Notes: generated from the letters alone by a model not told the origin. A DNA stretch of 64,000 bases from Brettanomyces bruxellensis (GCF_011074885.1 NC_054687.1:1302001-1366000); one strand, 5' to 3'; positions 1 through 9,279 are shown, counted from the first letter of the stretch. Numbers and translations are program-made.

Positions 1-830
1 AGGGAATTGATGTTTTTGTGAGTACACCTCCAAAATTGCTATCATTAACAAAGTACGATTCAGTCAAACATCCAAAAGCTCTTTTAGGCTCCGTTGGATT
101 TTCTGTTGTTGACGAGGCCGATACTTTGATGGATGGTTCCTTTATTCAGGACACTTACGGAATACTTCGGAATTTACCTAACCTTAATACTTTAGTGTTT
201 GCTTCTGCTACTATACCCGCTGAATTCAATAGGGTTGTTCACAAGTTGTTCTCTGATGTTGTCTCAATAACAACACCGGCATTACATAAGCTGCCTAAGG
301 CAATTGAATTCAGAGTGATCAATGCAGCTTTAGATCCGTACAAGGGTTCTAAGATGAAGGCCTTGGCACAGACACTTTACTCCATACACTGTGACGGAAG
401 TGAGAAAGGTTTCGAGAAAAGAGTTATAGTGTTTGTGAACAATAAGGATGACTGTGCCAAAGTTGCTACCAGACTACGTGAAAAGTATTCTGATGATGCT
501 GTTTATATCAGTGGTAATGATACCCCGGAGGAAAGAAAACTGAAAGTTAAAACTTTTATTGATCCTCCAAGCAGACTGGAGGATTCCAAAAGGCCAGTAT
601 TAAAGGTACTTGTTTGCACGGACCTTCTTTCAAGAGGATTAAATTTCACTGGTATTCGGAATGTTGTTCTCCTGGATGTTCCACATAACTCAGCGGATCT
701 TGTTCATCGGTCCGGAAGAACAGGCAGAATGAATCAAAGCGGACGAGTTTTCCTCATAATCAACAACAAAGACAAGTCGCACGTGAAAGGATTACCGAAG
801 GTGCTTAGAAATAATAGACGTTTAGGTTGA
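1..830 (+). CDS. MRH4: MRH4-type mitochondrial DEAD-box RNA helicase, 3' part only
   Basis: The reading frame is open from base 3, so the gene begins outside the window and about 275 C-terminal residues are visible. They hold motif II (DEADTLMD), motif III (SAT), motif V (TDLLSRGLNF) and motif VI (HRSGRTGR). The DEADTLMD extension and the stretch reading NPYKGSK-like (here DPYKGSKMKALAQ) resemble Mrh4 more than other DEAD-box proteins. In S. cerevisiae Mrh4 is an ATP-dependent helicase of the mitochondrial matrix needed for assembly of the large mitochondrial ribosomal subunit. The targeting peptide and the Walker A motif are not in the window. It converges with the kinase gene on the other strand, with only 142 bases between the stops. 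Another mitochondrial DEAD-box protein is possible but less likely. Confidence 0.8.
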   Translation, partial: GIDVFVSTPPKLLSLTKYDSVKHPKALLGSVGFSVVDEADTLMDGSFIQDTYGILRNLPNLNTLVFASATIPAEFNRVVHKLFSDVVSITTPALHKLPKAIEFRVINAALDPYKGSKMKALAQTLYSIHCDGSEKGFEKRVIVFVNNKDDCAKVATRLREKYSDDAVYISGNDTPEERKLKVKTFIDPPSRLEDSKRPVLKVLVCTDLLSRGLNFTGIRNVVLLDVPHNSADLVHRSGRTGRMNQSGRVFLIINNKDKSHVKGLPKVLRNNRRLG

Positions 831-972
831 TTGGCAGAATTGTTCCAATGAACACACGATACATGTATATAATGATATTTAACGTTCACGTTTTCCTACA
901 TAAAGTAACAGAACTTTCGAAAAAAAAGCAATATTATATTTCCTAGCAAAGTATTCGATTCAACCTATCACT

Positions 973-1872
973 TTAATCCTTTAATGTATCCCACAACCCC
1001 CTATTCTTTATAATCCATGGATGCCGTTGAAGATTATGCAGTGAAATTCTCTTCTTTGGTTCATATCGTAACAGCTTTTTGATCAAATCAGCTGCCTCTG
1101 ATGAAATGAAAGTCGGTATTCGTAAATCCACTTTGACGATTCGTCTGTAAGTAACACCCGAGTTCTCATCCTCAAATGGTGGTCTTCCCACTAAAAGTTC
1201 GTACATTAAAACACCAAGAGCCCAAACATCAACAGTTTCATCATGACTTTTAGATTCAACCATTTCGGGAGGAAGGTAGTCCAAAGTTCCACACATGGTA
1301 TTCCGTCTGGTGTTCTGTGGTGCATACACAGACCATCCAAAATCAGAAAGCTTTATCTGGTTGTGAAAGTGTACCAATATATTTTCCGGCTTCAAATCAC
1401 GATGTATTATATGTTTGTTATGCATATATTCAAGTGCTGCGGCAACCTGGAATATATAGTATGACGTTGTGACCTCATCAAACCGCTTTCTTTTCTTGAG
1501 CATTTTGTATAATTCACCATAAGCCGCGTATTCCAATATCAGGTAAACATTCTTGTCATCGTAAAACCACCCGTATAGACGAAGACAGTTGGGATGGCGT
1601 AAACTTGCTTGAATCTCGATCTCTCTTACAAATTGTTTCTCCACCTTGTATAGCAATATTTCATCCTTGCTCATTACTTTCAAAGCGCATATAAACCCGC
1701 TCTTTTTCTCTCGAACACAATAAACGCGGCCAAATTTTCCCTTTCCAAGTCTTTTGCCAAGTTCAAAATCGCTAGGCTTCCATCTTCTTACTGGTTGTTT
1801 GTGTGTGGCATTTGATAATCGTTTGAACACGTTGTGTGAATCCACTTTCGAATAATGACCAGAGTTCTGCAT
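973..1872 (-). CDS. IPL1: Aurora kinase Ipl1, catalytic subunit of the chromosomal passenger complex
   Basis: A 299-residue serine/threonine kinase. Visible are the glycine-rich loop (about residues 43-50), the catalytic lysine in ALKVMSK (about 65), HRDLKPEN (157-164), DFG (177-179) and an activation loop RRNTMCGT whose Thr (about 192) matches the Aurora autophosphorylation site. [20 protein letters not shown] just before the kinase core is typical of Aurora kinases. In yeast, Ipl1 works with Sli15, Bir1 and Nbl1 to correct kinetochore-microtubule attachment. The N-terminal extension is short (about 35 residues; S. cerevisiae Ipl1 has 367 residues in all). The ATG at 1872 is the first in frame. 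About 1.5 kb of gene-free DNA lies upstream, before the retrotransposon. Confidence 0.93.
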   Translation of the reverse strand: MQNSGHYSKVDSHNVFKRLSNATHKQPVRRWKPSDFELGKRLGKGKFGRVYCVREKKSGFICALKVMSKDEILLYKVEKQFVREIEIQASLRHPNCLRLYGWFYDDKNVYLILEYAAYGELYKMLKKRKRFDEVTTSYYIFQVAAALEYMHNKHIIHRDLKPENILVHFHNQIKLSDFGWSVYAPQNTRRNTMCGTLDYLPPEMVESKSHDETVDVWALGVLMYELLVGRPPFEDENSGVTYRRIVKVDLRIPTFISSEAADLIKKLLRYEPKKRISLHNLQRHPWIIKNRGLWDTLKD

Positions 1873-3414
1873 TTGGCTCTTTTTACTTCTGTATACTCAT
1901 TGATTTCCGGCCCTCTTCATTGACCATAATGTTTTCATGAATGATGCTTTCCTTTTGAATGTTTACGTGCGCGTATGTTTTCTATAGATCATAATTTAAG
2001 GTGGAGCGTGGTCGCGTTTTTTTTTTTTCAAACTTTTTTTCCTTCCGAAATAAAGGACTTAAATTTATCTGTACTTTTATCGGAAATGATAATCAAAACT
2101 TCACAGGATATTTTGTAAACCTTTTTATAAAAAGTTATTTTAAGAATGTAGTGGTATTCCCTGTGTGAATATGAAAAAGTAAATGGGCGTGATTTCTAGG
2201 CACTCATCCATTGTGATATTTTCACAACTTAGAGTACTTTAACACCCAACAGCGAACCTTTCGCATTATTTATGTATTCAATTTAAGCTTAATTTTTTGA
2301 TATTTTCTGTACATTTTCCATACCTTTCGAAGTTCTAAACACGTGTACCCTGTACAAGAGATTGAGTCCCAATAAATGGTTTATATGATGTGCGATTGTG
2401 GTTGACAACATATTGTGAGCATTTCCAAAAGTTCAGTTGCCCGATCATTTTGAATGATTTTAATTGGTTGTACCTTCAAATTTAAAATAGATGCCGGAAT
2501 GAAGAAAAATCTTATAATTTACTGAACTACTCCTCAGCTACAGTTATCGGCCTCGTTATTTGATACAATGAATGGGAACCTGGCCGTCAGAAAAGTTCCC
2601 ACTTATAAGGCTATTAGTATTGGATTTAATATAGGCGTTGATACTTACTGTAGTATATATATTATGTGTATAGTTGAGTGCACGCAAGGGAATTTGTTTT
2701 TATTTCAAATGGTTGTAGCTCACCTTTTATTCGAATTGTATATCGATTACATTCTGGTTACTGAGAACTTAATTGTTCAAGGTCTTCATAGTTTTGACAC
2801 CCATGATTGTAAGACATGACATCCAATATTATGGTATATGAATGTAACGCGTAGCCTGTGTAATGGCATTAATGCCTTCCATGTTTCAGCTATGTATTTT
2901 GCATCTCAGTAGATGATAAATACGCTTTTCTTCTTCGATACTATCAAATTCGAGTCAAGCTGCTTGTATTATAGGCCTTGTTAAAGTTAGTGTTACCAGA
3001 TTTAAATAGTATTTCGATCTTTATTGTAGTATGTAATAAAAAGTATGTATAATGATATACAAAAGGGAATATCTTCACTTTATATAGATGTAGTTCTCGT
3101 ATTAATCAGATGATATAACAATACCATCCTCACTTACTTGAACTTCATTGTTCGAGAGCATCATTGTTTTGACAGACTTTATTGTGTAATTTGCAATACA
3201 TATCCATATAAAGAAATCCCTGTTGAAGTCAACCTTCAGCTGAAACCAAGAGTAACCTTCGAGTTCTCGCTGGATTACAAACGTGTTCGTAAGGACTCTA
3301 TTTTGATATGTATGGTGGGAAATTAAAGCAGTATAATTTTTTATATGTGTCTTGACCCAGAATAATCTGTTACAATAAGAAAATAACATCATCGGACATG
3401 ATGGTGCCATTCCT
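1873..3414. other. Intergenic region between IPL1 and the retrotransposon
   Basis: About 1.5 kb of AT-rich sequence. It should hold the IPL1 promoter near 1873-2100. I see no tRNA, LTR remnant or convincing gene. Two small open frames occur: one on the + strand at 2568-2819 (83 codons, probably chance) and one on the - strand at 3102-3410 (listed separately). A 14-bp perfect AT palindrome lies at 2121-2134. Confidence 0.6.
3102..3410 (-). CDS. Small hypothetical ORF, 102 codons, unrecognised
   Basis: An ATG-started frame of 102 codons whose start codon lies 10 bases from the left end of the retrotransposon. The protein is rich in Phe, Trp, Ile and Val and alternates hydrophobic and polar residues near the C-terminus (for example FFIWICIANYTIKSVKTMML). 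That looks more protein-like than a chance frame. I do not recognise it. It could be a real small gene, the tail of a decayed gene, or chance. The tRNA gene beyond the insertion makes it unlikely that the frame once continued further upstream. Confidence 0.2.
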   Translation of the reverse strand: MAPSCPMMLFSYCNRLFWVKTHIKNYTALISHHTYQNRVLTNTFVIQRELEGYSWFQLKVDFNRDFFIWICIANYTIKSVKTMMLSNNEVQVSEDGIVISSD

Positions 3415-3419
3415 CTGGT
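3415..3419. repeat. Target site duplication, left copy (CTGGT)
   Basis: The five bases CTGGT immediately before the 5' LTR match the five bases immediately after the 3' LTR (9945-9949). A 5-bp duplication is the size produced by Ty3/gypsy-type integrases. The intact pair shows that the element inserted as a unit. Confidence 0.92.
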
Positions 3420-4009
3420 TGTGAGGGATCGAACAAGGAAAAGTCACGTGTTATCCAAATGGTTACGTAATATTATGAGCGAAGCAACATGAGCGAATTA
3501 TTTATTAAAATTGGACGACGAGATGCAAATATTTTATTAAGCAGAAAAACGAGAAAATATTAAATGAGTATTTAGCCTTTTTGGAAAACTCAAGATGAAG
3601 ATAAGAAAGAAGAAGCAACAGCTTAGATAAGAAGAAGATAGAAAAAGAATAAGAAGAACAGAGATAAGAATAAGAGAAAATATAACAAGAAGATAAAAAT
3701 AAGAAAACAAATAAAAACAAATACAAAACAAGTCATTAAAATAAATATAATAACACTTCAAATTATAAACATATACAAAGGGGTGCTTTTATCTATATCC
3801 TAGTGAATACAAACTAGTTGATTATTTCATTATACATTACTTCCGCACTTACTTAAATTACATCATAACATTCTAAAAACACTATTTTACAACATACAAT
3901 ACTTCATCTTTTAGTGGTTTGATTCAACACTTCAAAACAAACACACAAATCACTTTGGACTTACATAATCTAAAATAATTTAGGTTCAAACCAAAGCAGA
4001 CCCCTTACA
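3420..4009 (+). repeat. 5' long terminal repeat
   Basis: 590 bp, beginning TGTGAG and ending TTACA, with the usual TG...CA ends. It matches 9355-9944 with no difference that I could find by eye. Within it are a CACGTG box at 3445-3450, a long A/G-rich tract at about 3590-3730 and three GATAAG motifs at 3600, 3626 and 3663. It should contain the promoter and start site of the genomic RNA. Antisense open frames in the purine tract are by-products of composition. Confidence 0.97.
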
Positions 4010-4011
4010 AT

Positions 4012-4023
4012 TGGTAGCATCGG
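4012..4023 (+). other. Primer binding site, initiator tRNA-Met type
   Basis: Two bases after the 5' LTR comes TGGTAGCATCGG. TGG is the complement of the tRNA CCA end, and TGGTAGC is the start of the initiator-Met primer sites of Ty1 and Ty3. The full 12 bases imply a primer tRNA whose 5' acceptor strand starts AGCATCG. The A1:U72 pair is characteristic of eukaryotic initiator tRNA. Complementarity beyond seven bases is inferred, because this yeast's initiator tRNA is not in the window. Confidence 0.8.
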
Positions 4024-4057
4024 ATAGTTACGATTACAGAACAAAGGATATAACAAT

Positions 4058-5050
4058 ATGGATTCATCAAGACCAAATGGAATTAATTCGAACATCAGCC
4101 CACCAAAGGCGGATTTCAATGGTTCGGGAAGAAACATGGCAGCCAGAGCGAACATTTTGATTCATGAGATGGATGAATATTTCGAAGCCGCAGAATTGAC
4201 AAACAAAGTTAAAATGAAGTACATCTTTTCCAGAGCTTTGAGCGGTGTTGCAAAAAAATGGTACGATCAACATATCAGATTAGACGAAGAATACGGGGAG
4301 AAAGAGTATGAGCAAATTAAGAAGACATTTTTGGAACATTTTGCACCAGACAATGCTTTTCAAAAGGAAAGTTCAAAGGACAAGTTTTTCAAACTCACCC
4401 AAACAAGAGAGGTTCAATCATTTGCAGACGCTTTATTGACGATTGCTATGGAGATTCCTAGTTATTCAACCAACAACGAACTCCTTATAGATAAATTCAT
4501 CAGTGGACTTAATCCAAAGGTCAGACATCACATGCACGCAGTTCCAGATGGGTCACATTTCGAAAAATATTTAGACGCAGCAAGGGAAGCAGAGAAATTT
4601 TTGAAATCAGATCCTGTTTACCTGGCAGAGTTGAGTGCCATGCAAGGAAACAATAAGAGACGTAGAGGCAATTATGGAAACAACAATCAATACCATAATC
4701 AAGGAACAAGTAGAAATGGATACACCAACAATGACAATAGTGGAAGATACAATAATAATTACCAGGCAAACCAACGTGGATATTTTGGAAGAGGATCTTA
4801 CAGAGGCCGCGGCTATGGTAGACGCGGGTACGGTGGACCAAGAAGAGGCCAGAGTTACAGAGGCAATTATCATCAGAATGGTCAGCGCAACTTTTCATAC
4901 TATGGTTCACCACCACCTCAAACGGGTACGAATCAACAGGGCTATGCCCAGGGGCACTTGCAGCGTATAGAAGCACAAGATGCACTAACAGATAACTCAG
5001 AAGACGTTGATATGGAACAAGAGAATAATTTAAATGCGGAGAGTCAATAG
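4058..5050 (+). CDS. GAG: Retrotransposon Gag (capsid with Arg/Gly-rich tail)
   Basis: 330 residues from the first ATG after the primer site. Residues of about 20-190 resemble a Ty3-type capsid: a helical block around ALSGVAKKWYDQH, then FLEHFAP and QSFADALL, ending near FISGLNPKVRHHM. The C-terminal third is rich in Asn, Gly, Arg and Tyr, with repeated RG/RGG-like steps (FGRGSYRGRGYGRRGYGG). It ends in a short acidic stretch. No CCHC zinc knuckle is present, although this is usual for nucleocapsid in Ty3/gypsy elements. The basic RG tail probably binds RNA instead (inference). The last 22 bases overlap the pol frame. Confidence 0.93.
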   Translation: MDSSRPNGINSNISPPKADFNGSGRNMAARANILIHEMDEYFEAAELTNKVKMKYIFSRALSGVAKKWYDQHIRLDEEYGEKEYEQIKKTFLEHFAPDNAFQKESSKDKFFKLTQTREVQSFADALLTIAMEIPSYSTNNELLIDKFISGLNPKVRHHMHAVPDGSHFEKYLDAAREAEKFLKSDPVYLAELSAMQGNNKRRRGNYGNNNQYHNQGTSRNGYTNNDNSGRYNNNYQANQRGYFGRGSYRGRGYGRRGYGGPRRGQSYRGNYHQNGQRNFSYYGSPPPQTGTNQQGYAQGHLQRIEAQDALTDNSEDVDMEQENNLNAESQ

Positions 5051-5083
5051 AAGCCGACCTATCTATTGATACACAAAGCGGTC
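5029..5083 (+). promoter_or_regulatory. Candidate -1 ribosomal frameshift signal (slippery site, stem and possible pseudoknot)
   Basis: TTTAAAT at 5029-5035 fits X XXY YYZ in the gag frame (T TTA AAT). After an 8-nt spacer, TCAATAGA (5044-5051) can pair perfectly with TCTATTGA (5062-5069), and the gag stop codon is inside this stem. Loop bases GACC (5056-5059) can pair with GGTC (5080-5083), giving an H-type pseudoknot. The pol frame is closed by TAA at 5026-5028, just before the heptamer, so the open overlap is only 5029-5050. Layout and spacing match known -1 signals; use in the cell is inferred. The stem is AT-rich, so its strength is uncertain. Confidence 0.8.
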
Positions 5084-8000
5084 AGAACGAAACAGAAGTG
5101 AAAATGCGTAATATAAAAAATTTTAAGAAAAAGGAAAATATAAAAACGAAAAAACAATTGGAAAATAGAAAAGAACAAAAAGACTTGAATTTGAACTCTT
5201 CGTACTCACAAAAAATTACAAAAACGCAAAAAAATACTGAAAATTTAAAAAATCAAAAAAATACTGAAAACTTAAAAAACTCAAAAAATAAAGAAAATTC
5301 TAATGTTCAAGAAAAAATAGAGGAAATACCTCATAGCGATCTAGATGATGCTCATGCCCTAGCGCTTAATATGATAGATCAAGATGCCTCGGTTTCCGTT
5401 AGAACACTCGAGAATAATGTATCTGATCACAATACAGAAAGTGAAGAATTTGTTGAAACCCTTAAAGAAAATTTTGAAAAATTAAAGTTAGAAAACCCTG
5501 ATTTAGACGAAAGTTTTTTAAATGAAATTGTGTATAAGAATTACGGCCAGGACTTAAACTTAAACTACGTGGAAGCACCGCAAATTGCTGAAGCAGCTAA
5601 GGTAATTGCAATCTTAAAAGGGGCTTACCACATGCCAGTGGTCATCGACTCAGGGGCTACATCGAATTTCATTTCGAGGCAGATCGTAAAAGATTTAAAT
5701 TTAGAATCAGAAATAAGGAGATGCGAACCTTTACAAGTTAATGCAGTCGGTCATAAAATGGTGACTTCACACTTCATCGTTTTGGATTGGACATTCCTTT
5801 TCCAGACTGAGATTAATGCAACGGTCGCGTTCTTCATAATTGACATTCCTACAAGAGATGTCTTCTTAGGTTTACCGTTTATTCAAAGGTACCAAGAATT
5901 TATTAATTGGAAACTTATCGGGAAGAGCAAGCCTTACCAGAAAACTGATTATAATATAAAATGTAATTGTCTTGACATAGCCGATTATTTAAAAGAACTT
6001 CGCAATCCAGAGCAAGTTCCCGGCATGCTATATATACAAACTCTTACCCCAGAAAATACTCAAATACGCACAGAAACAGAGGTTAGTGGAGTGGCACACT
6101 TAAAAGAAAAATTAATTAAAGAATACTCTGACGTGCTTACGAATGACCCTCCAAGTACACTACCTCCGAAAAGAAATTTAGTTCATCGTATTATCCTTCA
6201 AAGACCTAACGATACTACTTTTAGAAGGCAATATAAATTAAGTCACGCAGAACAGATCGAATTGACCAAACAAGTTAACGATCTTATGAAACGCAATTGG
6301 ATTCGGCCAAGTGCTAGTCCATTCAACAGCCCAGTATTATTTGTAAAAAAGAAAGATGGTTCACTTCGAATGTGTGTCGACTATAGGGCTTTAAATAATC
6401 TTACTATTAAGGATAAATTTCCTATTCCTGATATTGAAAAGCTTACTAGCGATCTCGGAAAAGCAAAAGTTTACTCTAAATTAGATTTAATGTCAGGATA
6501 TTACCAAGTTAGAATAGAGGAGACTGATATCGACAAAACAGCTTTCAGTACCGAAAACGGTCACTACGAATGGATGGTTATGCCATTCGGGCTAACGAAT
6601 GCTCCTTCAACATTTCAACGACTGATGAATAATATTTTAGCACCTTACTTATCGAAATTCGTGAAAGTTTACATCGACGATATATTGATTTACTCTGAAC
6701 ATACGGCAGATCATTTCGACCATGTCCGAACCGTGCTTCAAACGCTACGGGAAAATAAGTTAATAGCAAAGCTCAGTAAGTGTGCATTCTTCTTTAAGAA
6801 ATTAAGGTTTTTAGGCTTTGTAATTACACCTGAAGGTGTCGAGACTGATCCAGATAAAATAAAAGTTATTAAAGAATGGCCTACGCCAACCAGCATTAAA
6901 GAAGCACAATCTTTTCTCGGATTGACTGGTTTTTACCGAAGATTTATTCAACGATATTCATTAACTGCTAAGCCGATTTTAGATTATATTGCAAAACGTT
7001 GTGAGTGGACTTCCCTCCAAGATACAGCATTTAAAGACCTTAAAAATAAGTTCCTGTCAGCACCACTTCTTGTACATCCAATATGGGATCCGGGTTATAC
7101 CTTTCGTATTCATACGGACGCGTGTGGTTATGCGGTTGGTTACGTTCTCGAACAACTCGATCCTTACGGGAAAGTTATAGGAGTTATTGCTTATGGTTCA
7201 AAGAAATTATTACCAGCTCAGCTTAGATATTCTATTTACGAACGAGAGTTCTTGGCAGTGATTGAGGCTTTAAAAACATGGCGTTATTACTTAATGAATC
7301 GCAAATTTATTATAAAAACGGATCACAAAAGTCTCATACATTTAAAGAATCAAAATCTCATTGACACTCAAAGAGTCGCCAAATGGATTGACTTTTTGTC
7401 CCAATACGACTTTGAGGTTGAATATATTAAGGGACATGATAATTCAGCAGCAGACGCACTATCGCGTTATCCGGAATTAAAATTATTAGAACCAGCTGCC
7501 GGTTTAGAGTTAGCCGCCGCAGCAGTCTTAGATGCCTTAGCGCTCGAAGACATAGATAAAAAACGGTCCGCCACATTTCTACATTCTATTATTACTTCTA
7601 CTCTTGAAGACAATGCAATTGCAGATATTACCGATTCAGGCGCAATGATTGCAACATTGACGTCTGCTGACGAGTCCTCTGGATCCGTTCAGTCTATTTT
7701 AAAGTGGAATGATGACCTTAAACAACAAATTATAAAAGCGTATAAATATGATAAAGACCTAAGCAGAGTCTATGAGCTGTTGAAGAATGGGGCGAAGCTG
7801 AAACCGTCTACGCAGGACCTTCGTCATTATGCTCAGCACTTCAGATATCATAACGAATTACTATATTACACTACTTTTTTGGGTAGCGAGTATTCTAGAT
7901 TAGCTATTCCATACGATAAAAAGATTAAAGATTTACTTGTGAGGCAATGTCACGACTCCATTACTGCAGGACATTTTGGATATTTCAAGACTTTCGAGCT

Positions 8001-9279
8001 AGCTCATAAAATGTTTTATTGGCCTAAAATGTTAAACTATATTAAGTCGTTCTGTAAGTCATGCAGCGTTTGTCAACGAAATAAGACCTCTACTCAAGCT
8101 GTCCAAGGACTATTTTCACCATTACCTATACCGGAAGGTCGATGGACCGATGTCTCTATGGATTTTGTTACTGCTGTTCCGAAAACTATTCGAGACCATG
8201 ATATGATTCTGGTTATCATTGACAGATTTACTAAAATGGCACATTTTATTGCCACAGATAAAACTCTAGACGCACCACGTTGTGCACAGTTATTTTTGGC
8301 CGAATGCTTTAAGCTTCATGGCATCCCACACCGTTTAGTGTCGGATAAAGATATTAGATTTATGAATAAGTTTTGGTATACATTTAATAGTATGGTAGGT
8401 ACCTCCCTACTCATGTCTACGACAAACCATCCGCAGACAGATGGCCAAACTGAACGTGTCAATCGCGTTTTAAACCAATTAATTCGCACATATTGCGCTA
8501 ATGACTTGACAAGCTGGGACACTATGCTTCCTATGCTAGAATTTGCTTATAATAATAGTATACAAAAATCATCAGGCATGACTCCGTTTGAGCTCAGCCA
8601 AGGTTATAGACCTACTTCACCTACTTTTATATCAGGCGCCAGAGTTGATAGCTCTAGGTATAGTCCTAATGCTGAAGAATATGTCAAACGCATGAAACTC
8701 GTTATGCAACAAGCCCAAGATAATTTAGTTTTAGCTCAACATCATCAGGAATTACAACATAATAAGAAAGTTCGCACTCATGATTTTAAAGTTGGAGATC
8801 TCATACTTCTAAACAAGGATTGCTTCAACCGGAAATATAAATATCACAAAGTTTTACCAGTTTTCATCGGACCTTACAGAATCATTAAACAACAAGGTGA
8901 TAACGCATTTGAAATCGATTTCCCAGAAACCGTACATACAAAACGTGTTTTCAATGTCCGTTGGTTCCGTCACTTCCTTCAACAGAATGCCGCATTCCCT
9001 CGCGTTCCTCCTCGCACAGACCTCGAAATTTTACAACGATTGAGTGAAGTTACAGCTATTGCCGCTTATGATCGCGAACATCAAACTTATGACGTCCATT
9101 GGAAAGATTGTGATCCCGAACATAGTACTTCAATTCCAACATCTTACCTTAACAAAATGCCATCCCAACTTCGTTCCACATTGATGACCAACTTAGGACA
9201 CTTAATCCGTTTACAACAATACGAAGATCATTCAAAGGATGAATTTGGCACACCACCGGAGGGTTACACAGTCGATTAA
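5035..9279 (+). CDS. POL: Retrotransposon Pol: protease, reverse transcriptase, RNase H, integrase (expressed by -1 frameshift)
   Basis: The frame is open from 5029 to 9279 with no ATG needed if it is read by -1 frameshift from gag. It starts with a Lys/Asn-rich linker (about 5101-5330). Protease follows, with DSGA (Asp codon at 5647). Reverse transcriptase has LDLMSGYYQV and YIDD (6670-6681). RNase H has HTDA (Asp codon at 7117), TDHKSL and DALSRYP. The integrase has an HHCC zinc region (about 7951-8085), then Asp codons at 8161 and 8344 and a Glu codon at 8452, giving D,D(35)E. The last 130 residues include GPYRI-type sequence and a chromodomain-like stretch (about 9040-9156). No stop or frame break was found, so the enzyme set looks complete. 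Confidence 0.96.
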   Translation, partial: CGESIEADLSIDTQSGQNETEVKMRNIKNFKKKENIKTKKQLENRKEQKDLNLNSSYSQKITKTQKNTENLKNQKNTENLKNSKNKENSNVQEKIEEIPHSDLDDAHALALNMIDQDASVSVRTLENNVSDHNTESEEFVETLKENFEKLKLENPDLDESFLNEIVYKNYGQDLNLNYVEAPQIAEAAKVIAILKGAYHMPVVIDSGATSNFISRQIVKDLNLESEIRRCEPLQVNAVGHKMVTSHFIVLDWTFLFQTEINATVAFFIIDIPTRDVFLGLPFIQRYQEFINWKLIGKSKPYQKTDYNIKCNCLDIADYLKELRNPEQVPGMLYIQTLTPENTQIRTETEVSGVAHLKEKLIKEYSDVLTNDPPSTLPPKRNLVHRIILQRPNDTTFRRQYKLSHAEQIELTKQVNDLMKRNWIRPSASPFNSPVLFVKKKDGSLRMCVDYRALNNLTIKDKFPIPDIEKLTSDLGKAKVYSKLDLMSGYYQVRIEETDIDKTAFSTENGHYEWMVMPFGLTNAPSTFQRLMNNILAPYLSKFVKVYIDDILIYSEHTADHFDHVRTVLQTLRENKLIAKLSKCAFFFKKLRFLGFVITPEGVETDPDKIKVIKEWPTPTSIKEAQSFLGLTGFYRRFIQRYSLTAKPILDYIAKRCEWTSLQDTAFKDLKNKFLSAPLLVHPIWDPGYTFRIHTDACGYAVGYVLEQLDPYGKVIGVIAYGSKKLLPAQLRYSIYEREFLAVIEALKTWRYYLMNRKFIIKTDHKSLIHLKNQNLIDTQRVAKWIDFLSQYDFEVEYIKGHDNSAADALSRYPELKLLEPAAGLELAAAAVLDALALEDIDKKRSATFLHSIITSTLEDNAIADITDSGAMIATLTSADESSGSVQSILKWNDDLKQQIIKAYKYDKDLSRVYELLKNGAKLKPSTQDLRHYAQHFRYHNELLYYTTFLGSEYSRLAIPYDKKIKDLLVRQCHDSITAGHFGYFKTFELAHKMFYWPKMLNYIKSFCKSCSVCQRNKTSTQAVQGLFSPLPIPEGRWTDVSMDFVTAVPKTIRDHDMILVIIDRFTKMAHFIATDKTLDAPRCAQLFLAECFKLHGIPHRLVSDKDIRFMNKFWYTFNSMVGTSLLMSTTNHPQTDGQTERVNRVLNQLIRTYCANDLTSWDTMLPMLEFAYNNSIQKSSGMTPFELSQGYRPTSPTFISGARVDSSRYSPNAEEYVKRMKLVMQQAQDNLVLAQHHQELQHNKKVRTHDFKVGDLILLNKDCFNRKYKYHKVLPVFIGPYRIIKQQGDNAFEIDFPETVHTKRVFNVRWFRHFLQQNAAFPRVPPRTDLEILQRLSEVTAIAAYDREHQTYDVHWKDCDPEHSTSIPTSYLNKMPSQLRSTLMTNLGHLIRLQQYEDHSKDEFGTPPEGYTVD

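Noticed and set aside
2121..2134. CTTTTTATAAAAAG palindrome as a regulatory site
   Set aside because: AT-only palindromes of this size are expected by chance in this composition.
2568..2819. 83-codon frame between IPL1 and the retrotransposon
   Set aside because: Short, no recognisable features, in AT-rich intergenic DNA.
3505..3761. Antisense open frames in the 5' LTR, repeated in the 3' LTR
   Set aside because: They arise from the A/G-rich tract read on the other strand (Phe/Leu/Ser/Tyr runs) and are copied because the LTRs are the same.
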